A DNA stretch of 64,000 nucleotides from Stenogyne calaminthoides (lineage: Eukaryota; Streptophyta; Magnoliopsida; Lamiales; Lamiaceae): NCBI GenBank assembly GCA_037126765.1, contig JBBCBC010000012.1, forward strand, positions 5,022,001 through 5,086,000. The letters are read 5' to 3'. A program made the translations under genes and the position numbers. The notes under the pieces are model-generated. The model worked only from the letters and a program-made list of their open reading frames with translations. It did not search any database and had not been told where the DNA came from. Numbering within the stretch: the stretch's first letter is position 1; the number at the start of each line of letters is the position of its first letter. This document shows positions 11,626-24,002 of this stretch, one piece after another.

Positions 11626-13444
11626 TGTTGAGGTTATCATGAAAGTATGATTTTACTTTGTATAACCTATGTATCAAACACTTATTCTTGAAATAAATTG
11701 TTTATCATTTGTTGCTTTAAATATGGTTGAATGTTATATATATTTATCCTAAAACCGTTTGTATACGCGTTACATTGTAGTTAACGTGGTGATACCGGAC
11801 CCACGAAGATCACGTTAACGGTTCCTTGTAAAGAAGTCTTGCGTTTCACAACTAGATAGATCCGAACAATCTATTGGTAGAAGTTGATGTGTAAAGGCTC
11901 GATTTGGCTTGTCTTGACCAAAAGTTACACTAGTGCATTGATCTTATTTGAACTGCGAAAAAACTCATTACGTCTTTTAAGGGATGAAGAGTTAGACCTC
12001 GGTGGTTGTTGATTTCTTAAACTCATCCTTAATAAGGATCAGTGTGATTAGTAGTTATTGCTTTGACTTAAAATGGGAAGAAAATCATTGCGACTTGATA
12101 CCCTATATCTTGGGCAATAATATTAATTGCCCGACAGTTCTTCTAAGTTATCTGAGAATCGATGTTCTTGCAAAGTCTTGTTTGATTGGTCCCTTGGTGG
12201 GCCCGGAACCTTTATCTACCAAATCTTTGCCAAGTGTAATTAATTTTTTCGATATGGATAATAAAGTTGGTTGTCCTTACTCCAGGATAAAGATATTAAT
12301 TAATATAAAAAACTTTTCGGTGGCTTAATTAATTAATGGACTAAATAATCTTAAACACGGGAAATAATAACAGGAATTCATATTACAAGTAATATGGGTT
12401 AAGATTGGATAGTCTTAATATTAATTATATAGTGACATTAATTAATATTAATGGGTCAATTATATTGTGGCTCAATATTGGAATTGAAGCCCATTGGAAG
12501 GTCCATCTTAATTCTCCTAAAGGCCCTCAAGTAGCCCAAATTATAGTCCAATAAATAAAAGGTGCTTAAAATAAAAATAAATTTATTGTTGCAATATTTC
12601 CTATTTTTTTGAAAATATTAAAAGAAAAGAGGAAAGGATTTTCTTGAAAAGATTTTATGGAAAGGAGATAATGTATTCTTGGAATACAAGATTATCCCAT
12701 AAATTCAAAGAAAACTCCCTTGAAAGCTTTAATTGGATTTTTTTCAAAATTATATAGAAAGGGAAGAAAAGATTTTCTTGATTTTCTTGTAAAGATTTTA
12801 TGGAGAAAAGATATGTATTCTTGGAATACAAGAATATCTCATAAATTCAAGAAAGATCCAATCTTGCAAATCTTCTTGTTTTTTTCGAAAATTTAAAAAT
12901 TAAATAAGGGTGTGAAATTTTTGTGGAAAAATACACATGGAAAGAAGAATATATTGGATATATTCAAGATTTCTTGGAGATCAAAAAAAGATCTTTCCTA
13001 GCTCTAATTGCCTAAAATGTTTAGAACACCCCTTACTTATAAATAGGAATGAATTTTTCATTCCCAAAGAGTGTTCCATCGTTGGAAATATTAGAAATCA
13101 TGAGGTGGTGCAACAATATTTTTATTTTCCTTGTTTTATCGTCGTTCATCGGAGAACCTTCCACGAGGTTATTGGGCGAGGATTTGGGAATACTTGAGAA
13201 GGACTTTTGGTGGGTATCGAGATACTTGATCACATGTCTCGGATCGTCTCTCTCAGCGATGCGTTTACGTAAACTCCTAGAAATTCCGCATCTTTAGGAT
13301 CCTTTCGTGAAATATTATTTGCATGTTGTTGTTGGATTAATTATTATTTGAATTCACTTAGGTAAATTCATGCTAGTAATAATTGTTAATTTAAATTTGT
13401 GTTTATGAGGTCATCTGATAGATCTGGCATATGTTATCCCAACA
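11626..13444 (+). repeat. 5' LTR of A2
   Basis: This LTR starts TGTTGAGGTTATCATGAAAG and ends GTTATCCCAACA, about 1.82 kb. It is followed by AGCGGTATCGAA, the eroded primer site. It pairs with 20842-22675. Confidence 0.9.
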
Positions 13445-14961
13445 AGCGGTATCGAATACGGTTGGACTCTAATCTTTTAAATTGTTGTTCATTAAAATTG
13501 AAATTGGATAGTAAAACTGTTAGATACATTTTGCCGGTATCGTCATGGTATTTTAATGTGCTTATTTACATGCAAATAAATTGTTGGTTTTAATTAGATT
13601 CATTGGATTCGTTTTGACTAAATGAGAAAATCCACGAGTAGATTAGGATTTGTTTGATTTGATCAATGTAATAGGTAAATCTATATCTAGGTTTATTTAA
13701 TTTTCATAAATAAATTATAAGCTGGGATCGTGAGCGAAGATGGAGATGGAGAGTTAAAGGCGGGCGTCCATGTGCCGGACGTCTGTGAGCCAAAAAAGAA
13801 GACGCTGGCTAGGCGAAGGCCTAGCGACCTTGTACGTCGCTAAGCGAGATCTTGGATAAAACTGTTGGGTGTCGTCTTGTGATAACATGCATGACATATG
13901 AACATGGCGCCTTATTGAACTTATCTTGGCCGGAACAGTAGGCATCGGCGTCACGTGGAAGCGCGTGTGGGCGGCCAAAGTTTGAAAGCGATAAGACGCA
14001 GGACCCGGACAGGCAGCGTCCGGGCGATGCTTCCAAGCGCGAAGAAGCGATAGGGCGGATGGCGATCCGGACCGGCCGGCGTCGCCTAAGCGCGTCGACT
14101 CGCGTTCGGTGTGAGCTACTCGTTCGGACGTCGTCTAACCAAACGGAGGGCGTTTTAAGAATTATTCTTGGATTCGGTAGGAGCTTTTAAAACCCGAATG
14201 ATGAAAGCAAAAATAAAGGACGATTTCTCAAGATCAAGATTTGGAATACAAACCATGGCGGTTGGATATATGTGCCCACGTGATTTATTTAGTCTTGATG
14301 TTTGTTTTTAAATTCATGCGATTTTATTTGTTAAATGTGTTTGCATGATTTAGAGTTGTCTAAAATAGAAAATCTCACTTTTCAAAAATTACTAAAGTAT
14401 GTTTTATTGACAAATTTTATTAGGATAATAAAAATTACGTTATGTTTTATTGACAAATTTTATTAGGATAATAAAATTACGTCAAATTGACCTCCATGAT
14501 TTATTTATTTGTGAATTCTTTTTGAGAAATTTCCCCAAGCGAGCGACCAAAAGATGGATTTCACATGAATAAATTCCCAAAATGATGATTGTGAATTATT
14601 ATTAGTGGCGGCGATGACCCTCCCAATGAGGCTGGTACAAAGAAATAATTATGTATTTAATCATGGTTATTACTTAGGTATAAAATTGATATGCATATAC
14701 TTCTCCTCAAGTCCTGTCAATTTTATATTAGTCATTAAATGAGACCGGTATTAATTTTGAATTAAAGGTTTGTAATTGTTCTTGTTTGTAACTTTGCTTG
14801 AATGTGTTTAAATAGAACAGTTCACCCAACGTGACCTATTTAAACCGTTTTGAGATGTCGGTGATGCATGTTCATATTGTTTGAGATTTTGATATGAACT
14901 ATGTGATTGAATTGAGTGATAATTTTGTGCTTATACAAATTGTTATTTATTTCAGTTCAGC
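13445..14961 (+). other. A2 primer site and untranslated leader
   Basis: About 1.5 kb of leader lies between the LTR and the gag start. It has a GC-rich block (about 13730-14130) comparable in position to the one in A1 but with mostly different sequence. A 45 bp tandem duplication (about 14397-14480, unit beginning TATGTTTTATTGACAAATTT) is present here and single-copy in A1 (about 10490-10530). Short ORFs in the leader do not resemble proteins. Confidence 0.65.
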
Positions 14962-15790
14962 ATGTCCCAACCTTTTCATCCACTGTATTATATACTTAAA
15001 GACCATCAATTGACTGGTGAAAACTATGTTGATTGGAAACTTAAACTTATGATTGTCCTCAACTTTAAAAAGCATAAGTGGCTCCAATGATACTCAAAAC
15101 TGATGATGAGCAATTGGTGAGTCGAGTAAAATCGGAAAAAGAAAAAATATGAGGATTTGGGAGCATTGCAATGATATGGCTAAGTGTACCATGTTGGCAT
15201 CTATGTCGGATGTGTTACAACACCAACACCAGAATTTACAAGCTATTGCGAAATCATGGAAAATCTTAAGAAGATGTTTGACATCGAACCTTGAGGCTTG
15301 TCGGATCACCTTCATGAAATGCTTTTTTTGAAAATGGTGGAGGGCACGCCCGTAAGGGACCATGTCCTCAAGATGATGGCTCATCTAAATAAACTTGAGG
15401 TTCTTGGTGCAGTTATGATCTCACAGACTCAGTTGATTTGGTCTTCACTCTCCTTTAAAAGTTTTGAACATTTTAGTTGAACTATCGGATGAATAATCGG
15501 AAGTTCCTTGAAGTTGACTTGTTGCAAGCTTTGGTCTTGGCGAGAGATGTTGATAGGACACCAAACTCAAGCTTTGGCAACAAGTGGACCATCCCTCGTC
15601 TTCTAGGCGAAAGGAGGGTAAGAAGAAGAGGAAGGCGAAAAAGCCAGCGATCGAACTCATTGTTGCCAAGAGGCGAGTAAGATGAGGATGTTTGGGGTGT
15701 CAGAAGGATCCAAAGGAAGTGCTTCAAATGCGGTGAAAAGGGACATTGGAGATGCACTGTTCCCCGAAACAAAGCGGAATGGAAAGAAAG
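14962..15790 (+). pseudogene. A2 gag
   Basis: The ATG at 14962 opens a Copia gag reading MSQPFHPLYYILKDHQ and then GENYVDWK, the expected N-terminal gag motif. Downstream pieces in shifted frames include a run around the NLEACRITF region (15280-15310). A CCHC knuckle with CFKCGEKGHW lies at about 15716-15755, although the final cysteine spacing is disturbed. Gag forms the particle and binds RNA in this family. Several frameshifts make this copy non-functional. Confidence 0.8.
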
Positions 15791-17150
15791 GTAACTCTCA
15801 AGCACTAGTTGTTGAAACTTGTTTAGCGGCGTATGCTACCCAGCTCGTGGGTAATGGATCTGAGGATCCACCGATCATGTTTGTTTCACATTCTGAGGGT
15901 TCAAAGCGGACCCGAACAACTTAGTGGAAGTGAGGTCCTCATCACCTTTGGGCAATCTTCTACGAGTAGCAATTTGAAGCGATGGGAGGCGATGCTTATG
16001 TCTTTTGAAGACAAGTTTTTAGTTTTGAGAGATGTTCTTCACGTTCCAATTTTTTAAAAACCTTATTTCGGTTTCTAAACTAATTAATGATGGATATTAT
16101 GTTCGTTTTTTTAAGCAAGTTCTTTTTTTTTGTAACGATGTGTTTTATCTGTCATGGAATTTTGCGAATAATCTCTATACTATTAGCATGCACACCACTC
16201 ACAAAATGCATCTTATGACACATATTTGTTTAAATGCGATAAGAAAAATGTTCAGAAAATGTGAATTAGACACTTCTATGACATCTAAAATGGGTCATAT
16301 TAATCTAAATAGGATCCAAGGTTGGTTAAAAGATGGTTAGTTATGGGACCTACTGGTTAGAACCACTTCCGACCTGCGAATCATGTTTGGAGGTAAGATG
16401 ACCAAGAGGGCATATGAAGCCAAGGGGAATAGAGCCACATAAGTGTTGCAAATCGTTCACACTGACGTGTGTGGTCCAATTTCAACCAAAGGTAGAGGTG
16501 GCTATGAGTATTTCGTGACTTTCACGGATGATTACTCAAGGTTCGGATACATTTTCCTCTTGAAACACAAGTCGGAAACCTTTGATAAATTCAAGGAGTT
16601 CAAAGCCGAAGTGGAGAATCATCAGGAAAAGAGTATCAAGTTTCTCTGATATGATCATGGAGGCGAATACCTCGACGATGAGTTTTGAACTACAATGAGG
16701 CGAGGGGCATTGTTTCCCGATTAGTCGCAACCCCCTCAACAAAACAGGGTTGCAGAACGAAAAAATAGAATACTCTTAGAAATGGTCAGATCCATGATGA
16801 GTTATTCAGATCTACCCAAGTAGTTTTGGGGTCATGCCTTGGAAACAGCGGCTTACGTTCTAAATCTGGTGCCATCCAAATCGGTTCCTAAAACCCCTAA
16901 AGAGTTGTGGACCCGAGCCTGAAACTTGATCTGAGACATCTCAGGATTTGGGGTGTCAGGCATCGTCTTTAAACAAAGGAAGCCCGATAAGTTGGATGCC
17001 AATCGGAACTAAAATCGTTTATAGGATATCCCCATGGGGAGCGAAAGGGTGCATGTTCTATGGTCCCGAAGATCAAAAGATGGTAATAAATGCATACTTT
17101 AGATTTTTGGAAGAAGACTTTATGAACAATCGAAAGCCCAAAAAGTGAGA
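15791..17150 (+). pseudogene. A2 protease/GAG-pre-integrase/integrase remnant
   Basis: The region around 16270-16430 carries the GAG-pre-integrase zinc-binding segment (MGHINLNRIQGW, then GGKMTKRAYEAKG). An open stretch at 16443-16649 reads VHTDVCGPIS and TDDYSRFGYIF, which includes the first integrase catalytic aspartate. Further on, NRILLEMVRSMMSYSDL (about 16760-16815) follows the catalytic glutamate region. Stops and indels occur between the pieces. The same segments in A1 at 39746-40414 are far better preserved. Confidence 0.8.
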
Positions 17151-18600
17151 TTACCTTAAATGAAATAAAAGGAAAACTTCATATACCAAGCTATGCGGGG
17201 TTGATATACGAAGCTTCGCACCTTGACCTGTCGGAACCTCGTCATAGTGGGAGGGTTGTTCGACAACTGAGAGAGATTCATGGGGATAGGAGAATCTTGG
17301 TTGGTCCCCATAGTGAATCGGACCCCAGGTCCTACAGGGAGGCCGGTCCAAGATAAGGATTTGAGAATCTGGCAAAGCGATGGAAACCAAGATGGGCTCA
17401 ATGTATCATAATCGGTGTGGGAGCTAGTTGAACCACCAGGTGGGGTAAAGCCTATTGGATGCAAGTAGGTCTACAAGAGGAAAAAAAGGGCCGGACGGGA
17501 AGGTGGAAACCTTTAAAGCTAGGCTTGTGGCAAAGGATACACTTTCGAAAGAGGGTTATCGATTATGAAGAAAACCTTTTTAAGCGCTGTGGCCATGCTT
17601 AAATCCATCCGTATTCTCTTGGCAATAAATTGCGTATCTAGATTTTTGAGATCACGCAAATGGATATCAAGACAACTTTCATAACGGAGTCTTGACGAGG
17701 AAATCTATATCTGCAATGACCAGAAAGGTTTCATAGAAAAAGGCGAAGAACACCTTGTGTGTGTTGAGGGGAAGTCCATTTAAGGACTTAATCAAGCATC
17801 TCGGGCTTGGAACCAATGTTTTGATCATGTAATAAAATCTTATGGATTTGATCAAAACAATTTAGAGAGTTGTGTTTATAGAAAGTGTGACGGAGCGCCT
17901 TGGTATTCCTAGTACTATCGTAGATAATAATTACGCTCGCCGGAAGCGATGTAAAAGATTTTGTCGGGATGTAAGGAAATATGGCTGTCAAAAAACAGTT
18001 TGATATGAAGGACTTAGGGAGGTCGGTCATATTCTTGGGATCAAGATCACTTTCGAGATTGAAAAGAAAAAAGAATGATAGAACATCATGAAACCGTACA
18101 TAGATACTGTTTTGAAGCGTTTCAACATCTGAATTCGAAGGGTTTTGTACCTTTCGGCCCGGAATCCATCTATCGAAAGACATGTGCCCTAAGACACAAA
18201 GGAGATAGATAACATGAGAGGCATTCCTTATGTCGTCGTGATGGAAGTCTAATGTATCAATGTTGTGTTATGCGAGGCCAGGATATCTGGCCTTTCTGGC
18301 GTGAGCATAAGTAACAAGATATCAAAATAATCCCGAAATCAACATTGGACTCTTTATTAAGAACATTTTGAAGTATATGAAAAGAACTTCGAGATAGAAT
18401 GTTGGTTTATCGGTCCGGATGGTTTATTTCGATTGGGATACCACCGGTCAGTTTCCAATCGGACCTAGATTCGAAAAATCTACCTCGGGTAGTGTGTTTT
18501 TTACAGGGGAAAAGTAAACATGGAGAAGCGTTAAGAAGAAATGCATCGCCGATTCTACAATGGAAGCGAATATGTAGTTGTGAAGAACCGAAAAAGCGGT
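17151..18600 (+). pseudogene. A2 reverse transcriptase/RNase H remnant, 5' part
   Basis: This aligns base for base with the A1 reverse transcriptase (40390-41690) but with many small insertions and deletions. The catalytic YVDD box is damaged near 17915-17935. The last bases encode the RNase H segment EA...KEAV, where solo LTR C1 interrupts; the segment resumes at 20434. Confidence 0.85.
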
Positions 18601-20433
18601 TGTTGGGATTATCTTTGGAAAGTATGCTTTTACTTTTATAATCGGTGAATTTACGGACTTATTCTTTGAAATAAATTTTTTATCGATGCTTTAAATATCA
18701 AGGCGAATGTTACATATATTTCTTTGCATAACTATTCAATAAATAGTCGTGTTACATTGTAGTTAATTTAGTGATGCGGATCACGAAAGATTAAATTAAA
18801 GTTCCTTGTAACTAAAAAGTACACCATTCACGACCTAGATGGAAATGAACAACCCGTCGTGAAAGGTTGAAGTGTAAATGTCGAGATGGTTTGTCTTGAC
18901 CAAAGATTACACTAGTGCATATACGATGCATTGAAGAGGACCCTCTGAGGAGGATAAATTCTTGAGCTGAACTAGGAAGAATTAGACCTCGGTGGTTAGT
19001 TATTTCTTAATCTTAAGTCCCTTAAATAGGATTGCATGTGGTTGGTAACTATTGCTTTGACTTATTTACTGAAGAGAATCAATGAGATCAATACCACTAT
19101 ATCTTGGGCAATATTATTGGTCACATCGTGATTGCTAAGATTTAAATCTGGAGAATGGGTTATTTTATTGAAATGCCCTTGTTCGATTTTCCCCCGTGGG
19201 AAGTTCATAAGTTTTATCATACCAAATCTTGCAAGTGGAACTAGTTTCGGTATGGATAATAATGTTGAACCGTTCCTTTACCAAGGATAAAACATAGTAA
19301 TTAATGGAAAGCTATTTGATGGGCTTGAATTAATTAATGGGCTAGATAATCTTGAACACGGAAAATAATAATCGGGGCCATATTAAAGGATAATATGGGT
19401 TAAGATGGATAGTCACGATATTAATTATGTAGTGGGATTAATTAATATTTATGGGCTTGAATAATGTTGTGGCTCAATATTGATAATTAAAGGTCCATTG
19501 GAATGTCGAATCTTAATTCTCCCAAAAGGCCCCCCAATAGCCCAAAAAAGTCCAATAAAAAAAAGGTGTTTAAAATAAAATAAATTTGTTCTTATTTTTT
19601 CCTCGTATTTTTTTCAAAAAATATAAATAAAAGGGAGAAAAGATTTTCTTTGAATTTTGTTATGGAATGAAGATATGTATTCTTGGAATACATGATTATC
19701 TCATTAAATTCAAGAAATCTCTCAACTTGGTTATTTATATTAGAGATTTAAAATTTAAAAAAAGAAGGAAAAAAAGATTTTCTTGATTTTCTTGAAAAGA
19801 TATTATGGAAGATATGTATTCTTGGAATACAAGAATATCTCATAAATTCAAGAAGATCCAAATCTTGGAATCTTGATCCTCTTTTTTAGAAAATTCCCAT
19901 AACAAGGAGTTGGGATTTTGTGGAATATTTTAATTATGGAGAAAAGAATATATGAGATATATTCAAGATTTCTTGGAGATCAAAAAAGATTTTCTCATAT
20001 TATTTTATCACTAAAAATCGGCCACTACACCTCTATAAATAGGGGATGAGTGTTTTCATTCCCAAGTACAATTCCATGTCTTTGGAAAAATTAGTAAATC
20101 CACAAAGGTGGTGCAACAAATTTTATTTTTCCTTTTGTTAATTGTTCGCGAGCTTCCTTCTAAGGATTGTCGAGCAAGGACTAGGAATATTTGGGAAGGT
20201 TTTTTTGGTGTGTTTTTCATTGGCGAGACTATTGCCGTTCCAAAAGGTAAGTTCATGTAAACTAAGTAGTAATTATGCATCTCGTGGGGATTCGTGGTAT
20301 TTTATATGCATGATTTGTTGTTGAATTATTATTTGAATTAATATAGGATTAATTCATGATAGTAATAATTGTTAGAATTAAATTTGTATTTAAATATTCA
20401 TCCGAATAGATCCGGACAATTAATTCCCCAACA
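18601..20433 (+). mobile_element. Solo LTR C1 (subfamily related to A) in A2 RNase H
   Basis: A single LTR of 1833 bp starts TGTTGGGATTATCTTGGAAA and ends TTCCCCAACA, with no internal region or partner LTR. It is flanked by GCGGT (18596-18600) and TCGGT (20434-20438), probably a target duplication with one change. Joining the flanks gives back the conserved RNase H sequence around AVWLK. It is clearly related to the A LTRs but diverged, for example ending TCCGG(A/G)CAA-TTAATTCCCC, so it is a separate subfamily. A TATA box (CTCTATAAATAGGGG) lies near 20031. Such solo LTRs arise by LTR-LTR recombination. Confidence 0.9.
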
Positions 20434-20841
20434 TCGGTGTGGCTCAAGAACTTCTAGTGGACATAGACGTTGTTCGAATTTGCCAAGCACAATCCACGAT
20501 CTTTTGTGATAATCTTAGACGATTCAAATTGAGGGGCAAAAACCCACAAGGCCAGCAAACACATTGAAAGGAAATACCATCTTATCATCGTTAAGAGGTG
20601 AATCTGAGTGTGAAATATCGCGTCGGAAGATAACCTGGTGATCCGTTCACAAAAGTGCACTTTCGGTTAACATTCGAGACATGTCTGAGAATGGGTGTCA
20701 AGAAGCGTTGTCAATCTGCTTTGAGTATTAGTGGGAGAAAAAAGTTATTAGGTTGATGTAGGTGACATTAGATGTCACCGGATAATACATCGAACGGTTG
20801 TGAGTATACTTAAAAGCGGGCTTTGATATAAGTGGGGAGAT
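20434..20841 (+). pseudogene. A2 RNase H 3' end and polypurine tract
   Basis: This continues the RNase H frame interrupted at 18600 and ends with a decayed form of the conserved FTK-LPRNI segment (about 20650-20680). A polypurine tract, AAGTGGGGAGA, lies directly before the 3' LTR (20830-20840). A second, similar tract (AGTGGGAGAAAA) lies about 110 bp upstream near 20731. Confidence 0.8.
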
Positions 20842-22675
20842 TGTTGGGGTTATCGTGAAAGTATGCTTTTACTTTGTATAACCTTATGTATCAACACTTA
20901 TTCTTGAAATAAATTGTTTTATCACTATTGTTTTAAATATGATTGAATGTTATATATATTTATCAAACCGTTAAGTAGCTCGATACATTGTAGTTAACGT
21001 GGTGATACGGATCTCTGAAGATCACGTTAACGGGTTCCTTGTAAGCGAGTCGTGTTTGTAACTTAGATAGTCAAACAATCTATTGGTAGAAGTTGATGTG
21101 TAAAAGGCTCGGATTGGCTTGTCTTGACCAGAGGTTACACTTGTGCATTCGATCTTTGAAAGCGGACCTCTGAGAGAGGATAAACTCATTCCCTTGACTT
21201 AAAGGATGAAGAGTTAGACCTCGATGGTTGTTGATTTCTTAATCTACGTCATTAATAAGGAATTTGTGTGTGATTAGTAGTTATTGCATTGACTTATAAA
21301 TGGGAAGAGAATCATTGATACTTGATACCCAATATCTTGGGCAATAATATTAATTACTGACGATTCTTCAAATTATCTGATGTCGTGTGCTTACAAAAAT
21401 CTTGTTTGATTGGTCCCCTTGGTGGGCCCCAAACCTTTATCATACCAAATCTTGCAAGTGGAATTAATTTTCCGGTATGGATAATAAAGTTGGGTTGTTC
21501 TTACTCCAAGGATAAAGATATTAATTAATATAAAGCTTTTCATTGGCTTAATTAATTAATGGACTAAATAATCTTAAACAAGGTAAATAATAACCGGGAG
21601 CCATATTACCGTAATATGGGTTAAGATTGGATAGTGTAATATTAATTATATAGTGACATTAATTAATATTAATGGGCTGAATTATATTGTGGCTCAATAT
21701 TGCAATTCAGAAGCCCATTGGAAGGTCCATCTTAATTCTCCTAAAGGCCCCTCAAGTAGCCCAAATTATAGTCCAATAAAAAAAGGTGCTTAAAATAAAA
21801 TAAATTTATTGTTGCAATATTTCCTATTTTTTCGAAAATATTAAAGAAAAGATGGAGAAGTATTTTCTTGAAAAGATTTTATGGAAGGAGATAATGTATT
21901 CTTGGAATACAAGATTATCCCATAAATTCAAGAAAACTCCCACTTGGCTTCTTTAATTGGATTTTTCGAAAATTATGTATAAGAAAGGGAAGAAAGTTTT
22001 TCTTGATTTTCTTGGAAAGATTTTATGGAGAAAGATATGTATTCTTGGAATACAAGAATATCTCATAAATTCAAGAAAGATCCAATCTTGCAAATCTTCT
22101 TGTTTTTTGGAAAATTTAAAAATTAAATAAAGGGTGTGAGATTTTTGTGGAAAAATACACATGGAAAGAAGAATATATTGGATATATTCAAGATTTCTTG
22201 GAGATCAAGAAAAGATATTTCCTAGCCCTAATTGCCTTGAAAATTTCGAACACCCCTTACTTATAAATAGGGGATGAATTTTTCATTCCCAAAGAGTGTT
22301 CCATGCGTTGGAAATATTAGAAATCCACAAAGGTGGTGAAACAATATTTTTATTTTCCTTGTTTTATAAATCGTTCATCGGAGAACCTTCCACGGGGTTA
22401 TTGGACGAGGACTTGGGAATACTTGAGAAAAGGACTTTTGGTGGGTATCTGATACTTGATCTGTCTCATCTCGGATCGTCTCTCAAGCCAATGTTTATGT
22501 AAACTCCTAGAAATTCAGCATCTTAGGATCCTTTCGTGAAATATTATTTGCATGTTGTTGTTGGATTAATTATTATTTGAATTCACTTAGGTAAATTCAT
22601 ACTAGTAATAATTGTTAATTTAAATTTGTGTTTATGAGGTCATCCCCGATAGATCCGGCATATGTTATCCCAACA
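20842..22675 (+). repeat. 3' LTR of A2
   Basis: This LTR starts TGTTGGGGTTATCGTGAAAG and ends GTTATCCCAACA, 1834 bp, followed by the TGGAG target duplication. It pairs with 11626-13444. Confidence 0.92.
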
Positions 22676-23556
22676 TGGAGTTTTACTGTTCCAACCCCAA
22701 AAGGGCGGAAAAAAATTCTCACTAATTAATTAAGCTTATTTGCAGTATACTTCTCATTCGTGGGTAAATGATCACTTCCACTAATCATGTTTGCTTCAGG
22801 GTTCAAACGGACCCGCAACTTAGTGGAAGTGAGGTCCTCATCCTGTTAGGTGATGCTTCTGAGGAAATAGCTTCGATGCGATGGCGGCGCACATCTTTTG
22901 AAGACAAAATTTTTGTTTTGAGATGTTCTTTCGTTCTTGTTTTTCGGAAAAAAAAGCTTATTTCAGTTTTTAAACTATTTAATGATGGATATTCTGTTCG
23001 TTTTTATAAGCAAAATTCTTTGCTTATAGTAACGATGTGTTTATCTGTCATGGAACTTTCTGAACAATCTCTATACTATTAATTAAGCATGCACCACTCA
23101 CAAAATGCATCTTATAACACATCGTTGTTTCATGCAATAAGAAAAAACGTGAACAAGATACTTCTATGGCATCTAAAGATTATGTTATTTTAATGCGGAT
23201 AGGGTCCAAAATGTTGGTGAAAGATGGTTATTTATGGGACCTACATCTAGAACCACTTCTACATAAAGAATCATGTTTGGAGGGTAAAATGACCAAGAGG
23301 ACATTTGGAGCCAAGGGGATTAGAGCCGGATGTGTTGAAAATCGTTCACTCTGACATGTGTGGTTCAATGTCAACATAAGTTAGAGGTGTTTATGAGTGT
23401 TTTCGTGACTTTCATCGATGATTACTCAAGGTTGAATTTTATTTTCCTCATGAAACACAAATCGAAAACCTTTGATAAATTCAAGGAGTTCAAAGCAAAG
23501 TGGAGAATCATAGGGGAAAGAGTATCAAGTTTCTACGATCTGATCGTGGAGGCAAA
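22676..23556 (+). pseudogene. A1 gag end, protease region and integrase start
   Basis: This resumes A1 after the A2 insertion: it starts inside the CCHC knuckle, passes through a protease region that I cannot read clearly, and reaches the integrase. Pieces seen are EGKMTKRTFGAKG (about 23280-23320), a decayed first catalytic aspartate segment (CACTCTGACATGTGTGG near 23347) and IDDYSRLNFIFLMKHKSKTF (about 23418-23475). Solo LTR C2 interrupts just before the EYLSDEF segment. Confidence 0.8.
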
Positions 23557-24002
23557 TGTTGGGATTATACTGGAAAGTATGCTTTTACTTTGAATAATCG
23601 GTTTGGTGAATTTGGACTTATTTTATGAAATAAATTGTTTTATCAGCGATGCTTTAAATATCGCCGAATGTTACATATATTTCTTGCATAACTTGTTCAA
23701 TAAATAATCGTGTTACATTGTAGTTAATTTAGTGATACCGGATCACGCGAAGATTAAATTAATGGTTCCTTGTAACTAAAAGTACACCATTCACGACCTA
23801 GATGGAAATGAACAATCCATAAGTGAAAGGTTGTAGTGTAAAGCTCATATTGGTTTGTCTTGACCAAGAGATTACACTAGTGCATGTTGTCTGATGAAGA
23901 GGACCTCGGGGGGACAAATTCTTGGGCAATTAGGAAGAATTAGACCTCAGTGGTTGAATTATTTCTTAATCTTCGTCCCTTAAATAGGATTGCGTGTGGT
24001 TA

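Larger units (their letters stand above)
11626..22675 (+). mobile_element. Copia retrotransposon A2, same family as A1, inserted in A1 gag
   Basis: The element is flanked by an exact 5 bp duplication, TGGAG, at 11621-11625 and 22676-22680. Its LTRs are 11626-13444 and 20842-22675, and its internal region follows the A1 layout: primer site, leader, gag, integrase, reverse transcriptase, RNase H, polypurine tract. Its RNase H is split by solo LTR C1 (18601-20433). The two LTRs share features such as CTTACTTATAAATAGG that A1 LTRs lack, consistent with one later insertion event. All its genes are broken. Confidence 0.92.

Noticed and set aside
11626..13444. Reading 7559-13444 as one complete short Copia element
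   Set aside because: The target duplications GAGAC and TGGAG pair the LTRs differently (7559 with 42077; 11626 with 20842), and LTR-specific sequence agrees.
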